Assembly (NCBI GenBank): GCA_964423195.1
Contig: CAYRDY010000085.1
Span: forward strand, 1 to 8,615
DNA length: 8,615 nt
From: CAKRHR01 sp964423195
GTDB lineage: Bacteria; Bacillota; Clostridia; Lachnospirales; Lachnospiraceae
Direction: 5' to 3'
This document shows, one piece after another, positions 7,130 to 8,615 of the stretch. Below the pieces are notes generated by a model. It searched no databases. It was not told the DNA's origin and was given only the letters and a program-made list of their open reading frames with translations. A program made the position numbers and the translations under genes. Positions within the stretch are counted from its first letter, which is position 1, and each line of letters opens with the position of its first letter.

Positions 7130-7462
7130 ATGGGTGAAGTCAGAGCAAAAGTACAGGAAATGATCGATGCCTATTCCTGCTGCGCGGAGCTGAGAGAGGT
7201 CGGCAGGGCATGGCTTGAGGCCGAGGGCACGGATAGAGAGGCCGAGGCCACGGCGCGTCTGCTGACAGAGATTGACGAGGATGTAATGCCTATTGACGGC
7301 GTGATCGGATTCGCGGGCTCCGAGGCCGGCGCAAAAGCCTTTGGCGCCGAGAAGGCGGCCGAAGTTTTGGCGCATGCCAAAGAGGTGAAGGCGGCAGGCG
7401 GTCTGTATTGTGACTGTCCGGCCTGTTCAGCGGCCCTTGAAGTCAAGCGGATGCTAAAATAA
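7130..7462 (+). CDS. Small five-cysteine protein of unknown function (110 aa)
   Basis: The gene has a full Shine-Dalgarno site and a balanced, soluble composition with no signal peptide or membrane segment. The N-terminal part contains SCC (Cys17, Cys18) and predicted helices rich in Ala and Glu. The middle has EEDVMPIDGVIGFAGSEAG-like sequence (about 49-67). The C-terminal end has CDCPAC (Cys94, Cys96, Cys99). The two Cys groups could bind one metal ion or an iron-sulfur cluster, or form a redox pair; this is inference. I recall similar short proteins in Clostridia, sometimes labelled heat-shock or Hsp90, but it is far too short for Hsp90 and shows no ATPase motif, so I do not adopt that name. 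It converges on the DUF1848 gene with 8 bases between stop codons. Confidence 0.85.
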   Translation: MGEVRAKVQEMIDAYSCCAELREVGRAWLEAEGTDREAEATARLLTEIDEDVMPIDGVIGFAGSEAGAKAFGAEKAAEVLAHAKEVKAAGGLYCDCPACSAALEVKRMLK

Positions 7463-7470
7463 ACGGATTT

Positions 7471-8391
7471 TTATGTTCTACCACCTTTTCTGGTTGCGCT
7501 TCGCTCGGTGATCTTATCACCTTCAGTGATTCGGCTGCACAGCAGCGGCGAGTTGACATCATAGGCCTGCAGGTTGCGCTTTCTCGCTTCCGGACTGCGG
7601 TTGGCATAGCAGTAAAGGCAGCCGTTTTGGCAGGTATTGTACAGGCCGAGATCGACGCTTGACGCGCAGCCGCATTCAGGGCGCTGGTTCTTGTCCTTTT
7701 GAACATTCAGAGGACTGCCGGTGAGTTTTTCGATGAGGCCGGCGTCTATGCAGCGGGCGTGGCCGATGCCAAGAGATGACAGGTCGATATCCTCTGCGCA
7801 GGTGTCGAGTGCGATCTGATTTGCCTGGGCTGTGAGAGAAAATGCTTTTGCCAGAGTGAGCTTGTCACTCTCTCGCAGGGGTTCGATGCCTAGATTTCTC
7901 ATGTTTTTGAGGATATGAGGGTACATGTCGATAAAACTTATCGTGCATTTTTCGGTAAAGGGTGTCAGCTGCTCTGCCATCTGGGCGAATTTTGCGATAT
8001 GCCATTCAACAGTGTATCTCGAATGAATGATGACGGGGTCATAGCGCCAAATGACGCGCTGTCTGCCGATCAGACGCGACAACTTTTTGAAGGTATCGAT
8101 CCTTGAGCCCAGGGGAGGGAGATTTCTCTCCAGGTCATCGCCGTAGGCGTTGAGCGTAAATTGAAAATAGTACATATATTTTTCGAGCGCCCGGAGCTTT
8201 GGAATCATCGGCTCCGGGTTCTTGCTCCAGAATACGATGCAGTCTATGACATCCGGTGAGAGGTCGATTCTGCTGACCTGGTGGAAGTTCATCGGGTTTC
8301 TGACATAAGCATATTTCTGTTCAATTCTTTTTATCAACCAGTCCGAAAAAAAGGCCGGGATATCGGTCCTTCTGCTTGCGCTGATGATCAT
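7471..8391 (-). CDS. DUF1848 family protein with radical-SAM-like C-terminal cysteine cluster
   Basis: The 306-residue product opens with MIISASRRTDIPAF, the typical start of DUF1848 (PF08902) proteins. Other family stretches are VRNP (30-33), VFWSKNP (53-59), WRYDPV (115-120) and TISFID (150-155). Near the C-terminus Cys240 and Cys242 precede NTCQNGCLYCYAN, whose Cys254, Cys258 and Cys261 form CxxxCxxC, the spacing used by radical-SAM enzymes for a 4Fe-4S cluster. In classic radical-SAM proteins that motif is N-terminal; here it is near the end. Cys198 and Cys214 could be further ligands. The reaction is unknown. I chose the ATG at 8391 because GGAG lies 9 bases upstream. An ATG five codons earlier (8406) has no ribosome binding site and that GGAG overlaps it. 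Promoter-like elements lie upstream at 8496-8569. The gene is complete. Confidence 0.92.
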   Translation of the reverse strand: MIISASRRTDIPAFFSDWLIKRIEQKYAYVRNPMNFHQVSRIDLSPDVIDCIVFWSKNPEPMIPKLRALEKYMYYFQFTLNAYGDDLERNLPPLGSRIDTFKKLSRLIGRQRVIWRYDPVIIHSRYTVEWHIAKFAQMAEQLTPFTEKCTISFIDMYPHILKNMRNLGIEPLRESDKLTLAKAFSLTAQANQIALDTCAEDIDLSSLGIGHARCIDAGLIEKLTGSPLNVQKDKNQRPECGCASSVDLGLYNTCQNGCLYCYANRSPEARKRNLQAYDVNSPLLCSRITEGDKITERSATRKGGRT

Positions 8392-8465
8392 TGGCGCCAT
8401 CTCCATTCGAATTTTTTTCTGCTGCCGCGCCGGCGGAGATTCAACAGTTTAGACTCGTAAAACGG

Positions 8466-8478
8466 TCACAATTTGTGA
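8466..8478. promoter_or_regulatory. 13-bp palindrome, possible operator
   Basis: TCACAATTTGTGA is a perfect inverted repeat of 6-bp arms around one base. It would lie at about +12 to +24 of the transcript from the proximal leftward promoter (-10 at 8501-8496), a position suited to repression. No regulator gene is in the window. Confidence 0.4.
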
Positions 8479-8495
8479 GGTCATATCATATGCCA

Positions 8496-8525
8496 ATTAT
8501 ATATGCTATCCGGCGAATTTGTCTA
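8496..8525 (-). promoter_or_regulatory. Leftward promoter in repeat copy 1 (DUF1848 gene)
   Basis: Read on the minus strand, TAGACA (8525-8520) is followed by an 18-bp spacer and a perfect TATAAT (8501-8496). Predicted start is near 8489, giving a leader of about 98 bases before the ATG at 8391. Confidence 0.55.
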
Positions 8526-8539
8526 TAGTATATATGCCA

Positions 8540-8569
8540 AGTATATATGCCATTCGGCGAATTTGTCTA
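8540..8569 (-). promoter_or_regulatory. Leftward promoter in repeat copy 2 (duplicate)
   Basis: Read on the minus strand, TAGACA (8569-8564), an 18-bp spacer and TATACT (8545-8540) sit at the same place in the second 44-bp copy. The -10 has one mismatch to consensus, so this copy may be the weaker of the two. Confidence 0.45.
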
Positions 8570-8575
8570 TAGTAT

Positions 8576-8604
8576 TTGATTTATTTTGCGCCGCGGTTTA
8601 TAAT
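8576..8604 (+). promoter_or_regulatory. Rightward promoter for a gene beyond the window
   Basis: TTGATT (8576-8581), a 17-bp spacer and a perfect TATAAT (8599-8604) predict a start near 8611. It abuts the end of the 44-bp repeat, and its -35 is only 6 bases from the -35 of the outer leftward promoter, so the two directions may share control. Confidence 0.65.
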
Positions 8605-8615
8605 AGGGGAGAAAA

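Larger units (their letters stand above)
8491..8578. repeat. 44-bp direct tandem repeat, two copies
   Basis: Copy 1 is 8491-8534 and copy 2 is 8535-8578. Both begin TGCCAA, share the core CGGCGAATTTGTCTATAGTA (8511-8530 and 8555-8574), and differ at only a few bases. A degraded partial third copy (AATTTGT, then ATATGCCAA) may lie at about 8470-8496. The repeat fills the space between the leftward DUF1848 gene leader and the rightward promoter. Confidence 0.9.

Noticed and set aside
7507..7521. Inverted repeat GGTGATCTTATCACC as a terminator
   Set aside because: It is inside the DUF1848 coding sequence near its 3' end, has a short stem and no T run in either direction.
8404..8406. ATG at 8406 as start of the DUF1848 protein
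   Set aside because: No ribosome binding site precedes it; a GGAG overlapping it is well spaced for the ATG at 8391, which gives the usual family N-terminus.

Overview
The window looks like chromosomal DNA of a Gram-positive Clostridia-type bacterium (Bacillota, possibly Lachnospiraceae). Reasons: a sortase-anchored, repeat-built surface protein with a PKTG-type sorting signal, strong GGAGG-type ribosome binding sites, a DUF1848 protein and a small cysteine-bearing protein of a type I associate with Clostridia. The rank below phylum is inference from family content only.

Layout. (1) Positions 1-5795, + strand: the 3' part (about 1,930 codons) of one giant surface protein whose start lies left of the window. 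It is a chain of DUF11-like, isopeptide-type beta-sandwich repeats. One repeat is split by a large insert holding a CnaB/FctA-like domain and Ser/Ala/Thr-rich minisatellites. Two FctA (Spy0128)-like domains with intact Lys/Glu/Asn isopeptide triads follow, then a Pro-Asp-Thr spacer, a VPKTG sortase signal, a membrane helix and an Arg-rich tail. (2) 5832-5865: a strong hairpin, probably its terminator. (3) 5902-6021: an extended -10 promoter and a tRNA-Leu(CAG) gene. (4) 6108-6983: rsmI, the 16S rRNA C1402 2'-O-methyltransferase. (5) 7130-7462: a small five-cysteine protein. (6) 7471-8391, - strand: a DUF1848 protein with a C-terminal radical-SAM-like cysteine cluster, convergent with the small protein and only 8 bases from it. 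(7) 8392-8615: a regulatory region with a 44-bp tandem repeat. Each copy carries a promoter-like element pointing at the DUF1848 gene. A 13-bp palindrome lies near the inferred start of transcription, and a near-consensus promoter points right, to a gene outside the window.

The genes do not form one pathway. The surface protein is an accessory trait of the cell envelope, while tRNA-Leu and rsmI are translation housekeeping genes. The small Cys protein and the DUF1848 protein are poorly characterised. The points most worth a second look are the nested insertion and coding minisatellites in the giant protein, its single disulfide candidate, and the duplicated divergent promoter region at the right edge. 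No CRISPR array, transposase or phage gene was seen.
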